Of a DNA stretch of 64,000 nucleotides, positions 61,340 through 64,000 are shown piece after piece (positions within the stretch are counted from its first letter, which is position 1; each line of letters starts with the position of its first letter). The DNA is taken from contig JADEYG010000009.1 of assembly GCA_016906335.1 (NCBI GenBank), positions 859,001 to 923,000 on the forward strand, in the 5' to 3' direction. The position numbers and the translations under genes are program-made. Under the pieces are notes generated by a model. It was not told the origin of the DNA. It saw only the letters and a program-made list of their open reading frames with translations, and ran no database searches. This DNA comes from Novakomyces olei. Its lineage: Eukaryota; Ascomycota; Novakomycetes; Novakomycetales; Novakomycetaceae.

Positions 61340-64000
61340 ATGAGCCAAGAAGACTCGGTCCGAAGGGCCGCTGAGGCGCCTCATGAGAACGGAAATGTAC
61401 CGCTCAACGGCAATAAAGGCTCTGGCGGCGGAGACGTGCTGAGCGCTTTTGAGCCGGATGCCATAAAGCCGTCTGTTGTTCAGGGTGTTCCCCGTACATC
61501 TTTGAATAGTGATTCTATGGACGTTGACGAAGCACATGAAGCGCCTTTGCTCGCTACCGATGGTAAGATTGCTACCTTAATTGCAAGCAGCTTTTAACAA
61601 ATATTATAGTCGAAGGCCTGAAAGCCAAATTCATGACAAACCGTGATCTGGAGGAGGACGCTTGCGGAGTCAGCACGTGGCACGTAACGGATTTCGGAAA
61701 ATTGGAAAGCAAAACTCACGGGCCCGAGTTTCAACTGTTTGGGTACCGTTGGCGGATCTTGCTTTTCCCCTTTGGCTGCCAGCAAAAAGAATCAACATCG
61801 ATTTTCCTCGAATGCTGCGGACCCGTCGGATACGAAGCTCCTGAAGACGGTCAGCCAGCTACTTACCCTCATATTACTGCCGATTTTATTCTTATTCTGA
61901 GTAACGCTCACGACCCCAGTGTCTTTGAGGCTAAATACGCGCATCAGCGTTTCACTCCCCGGCAGACAGACTGGGGATTTGTTCGATTCTACGAGATTCG
62001 TCGCCTTACGCAATCCGCTCCCGGAAAATCCGGGCCTCCGATCCTGGAGAATGGCGAATGCAACATCTCTGTCATTGTTCGTAAAGTCAAAGACCCGACT
62101 GGAGTGTTATGGCATGATTTTGAGGATTATGATTCGAAAAAAGAGACGGGTTACATTGGACTTAAAAACCAAGGAGCGACATGCTACATGAACTCTTTGC
62201 TGCAAAGCTTATGGATCACTGCACCGTTCCGCAAAGCCGTTTTCAAGATTCCAACACAGAATGATCAGCCTACGGACAGTATTGCTTACGCGCTGCAACG
62301 GATCTTTTACAATTTGTTCCGTGACAGCGAGGCAATCGGCACGAATGAGCTAACAAAATCCTTTGGCTGGGACGCTATGGATTCCTTTATGCAGCACGAT
62401 ATTCAAGAGTTTAATCGTGTGCTGCAGGACAGTTTGGAGTCGAAAATGAAAGGCACTGAAGCGGAAGGCGCTCTTTCCAAGATATTTGTGGGCAAGATGA
62501 AAAGCTATATAAAGTGCTTGAACGTGGACTATGAATCCTCGAGAACGGAAGAGTTTTGGGATATCCAATTGAACGTAAAAGGCATGAAAACCCTGCGAGA
62601 TTCGTTTAGAGACTATGTGCAGGTGGAGACGTTGGACGGGGACAATAAATATTTTGCAGAGGGCTATGGTCTTCAGGATGCCAAAAAAGGCGTAATATTT
62701 GAGCAATTCCCGCCTGTACTGCACCTGCAGCTGAAGCGGTTCGAGTACGACATTGAGAGGGATGCGATGGTGAAGATAAACGACCGGTTCGAGTTCCCGT
62801 TGGAGATTAACCTGGAGGAGTTTGTGGATAAAGACTGTGCTCACGCTGAGCCCTACGAATACTGCCTCGCTGGGGTTCTTGTCCACAGTGGCGATTTACA
62901 CGGGGGCCATTACTATGCGCTGCTGAAACCTTCACCCAACGGGCACTGGCTCAAGTTTGACGATGATCGGGTGACAAAAGCAACGGTGAAAGAGGTCCTT
63001 GATGAAAACTATGGCGGAGATCTTCCCTCAGGTGGTCGGCCAATGTCACGTCAGGCGCAGCTGAGGCGGATGATGAACGCCTACATGCTCGTGTACGTAC
63101 AAAAATCGCGTTTGCAAGAGCTTTTGGGAGCCACAGCGGATGCGGATGTACCGCTCTACTTACGGGACCGTATCGACGTTGAGCGGCAGGAGGCAGAGCG
63201 GCAGGCGCAAGAGCTGGCAGAGGCGCACCGTTATATTGTCGTCAAAGTAGTAACGATGCAAGACTTTCAAAAGCATACTGGCTTCGACTATGTACCGCTG
63301 GACGAAGGCACAAGGACAGTGGTTTGCAGCCTGAGCATAAAGGCAGAAAAGCAGCAGACTTTCAAGTCCTTCAAGGCAGCAGTAGCCTCTGCCACCGGTC
63401 TGCCAGTGACACAGTTCCGCTTTTGGCCGCTCGTTAACCGTCAAAACAAGACGCTAAGGGCGGATACGATCCTGGCAGAGGCGTATGAGCAGGAAGCGAT
63501 GACGATGGAGCGGCTGAGGGACCAGTTGAACTCGCGAGTGGATACTATACGGCTTTGGCTCGATGTTGCTCCTGTAGCAGTGCCTGACCCTCAGTACTGG
63601 CCAGCGGCAGTAGAGGAAGGCACTTTAGACTCCTCTACTACTGCTGCTGGCGGAGTGGACGACAGGTTCCTTCTTTTCCTAAAGTACTTTGACTGGGAAT
63701 CCCAGTCGCTGCACGGAGTAAGCACTCTGTACTGCCGTCCTGGCGAGCGAATTGCCGACCTTGTTCCCAGAATCTGCCGGCTTATGCAGTGGCCAGCAGC
63801 TACAGCGATCAAGTTGTTTGAGGAGATCAAGCCGAGTATGGTCGATGAGATTCGGCCCAAGCTCTCCTTCATTAACGCCGAAATATCTACTGGCGATATT
63901 ATCACCTTCCAGCGAGAGTGCCCAGAGTCAGCGGCCGCTGACTTGGCGGCAAGGGACGCTTACGCGTCCACTGTCCAGTACTATGACTTTCTCCAGAACC
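61340..64000 (+). CDS. UBP15: Ubiquitin-specific protease UBP15/USP7 type, 3'-truncated by window
   Basis: Exons 61340-61562 and 61610 to the window end give about 870 residues so far, open at 64000. The N-terminus is polar. A MATH (TRAF-like) domain covers about residues 88-210 (STWHVTDFGKLES, WGFVRFYEI). The USP catalytic domain follows, with the catalytic Cys in NQGATCYMNSLLQ, the second box MDSFMQHDIQEFNRVLQD and the catalytic His in HGGHYYALLKP. The ubiquitin-like (HUBL) domains begin after about residue 560. The MATH-USP-UBL order is that of Ubp15/USP7, which deubiquitinates nuclear and cell-cycle substrates. The 47-bp intron ends ATTATAG. Confidence 0.95.

Overview
The window is a dense stretch of a fungal nuclear genome. 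I read 29 protein-coding genes on both strands, almost all recognisable eukaryotic or fungal families. They include NatB subunit NAA25, a Rad60/Esc2-type SUMO-like protein, Ale1-type MBOAT, a Mei2-like RRM protein, a Vps1-type dynamin, a Cdc11-group septin, Pwp2, SNW1/Prp45, Vma10, proteasome alpha-4 and UBP15/USP7. I infer about 55 spliceosomal introns. Most are 33-80 bp, with GT donors, CTAAC/CTGAC/TACTAA-like branch sites and AG acceptors. Short interstitial CCCTAA (TTAGGG) tracts point to a TTAGGG-type telomere. Septins, Vps1, Mei2 and the GH3-GNAT sensor argue for a fungus; I cannot place it further from sequence alone. I saw no rRNA, tRNA, CRISPR, transposon or virus-like element.

Layout. 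1-9.2 kb: NAA25 (5' end cut by the window), a RAD60-like protein, an HCNGP/SAP30BP-like protein, pterin carbinolamine dehydratase, an aquaglyceroporin with unusual NPA boxes, and a mitochondrial carrier. 9.9-19.5 kb: a cluster that looks like N-acetylglucosamine (GlcNAc) catabolism. It holds a Gfo/Idh/MocA oxidoreductase, an atypical hexokinase (GlcNAc kinase), GlcNAc-6-phosphate deacetylase, and a GH3-GNAT protein like Candida Ngs1 (GlcNAc sensor). 19.7-28 kb: a small unknown gene, ALE1-type acyltransferase, Mei2-like protein, alcohol dehydrogenase. 28-41 kb: a WD40 protein, a ligase IV-like protein without BRCT domains, VPS1, a germinal-centre-type kinase, GTP cyclohydrolase I. 41-64 kb: a WD40-inositol 5-phosphatase, WDR83/MORG1, VMA10, septin, PWP2, D-2-hydroxyglutarate dehydrogenase, proteasome alpha-4, a CHY zinc-finger protein, SNW1/SKIP, and UBP15 (3' end cut by the window).

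How the genes fit together. In the GlcNAc cluster the kinase makes GlcNAc-6-P, the deacetylase makes GlcN-6-P plus acetate, and the GH3-GNAT protein is the likely sensor and chromatin acetyltransferase. The deaminase and transporter are not in the window. The intergenic DNA of this cluster carries a concentration of GTTACAC/GTTACAT motifs that may be a shared regulatory element. The remaining genes are housekeeping genes with no obvious joint pathway, apart from two pterin genes (GTP cyclohydrolase I and carbinolamine dehydratase) about 34 kb apart.

Intergenic DNA is AT-rich and full of short tandem repeats (AAAT, AAAG, GAAATT, ATAATAGTAA, TTCATTTA) and small segmental duplications. Exon boundaries were chosen by hand from reading frame, splice consensus and family alignment from memory. 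Summed exon lengths are divisible by three for every complete gene.
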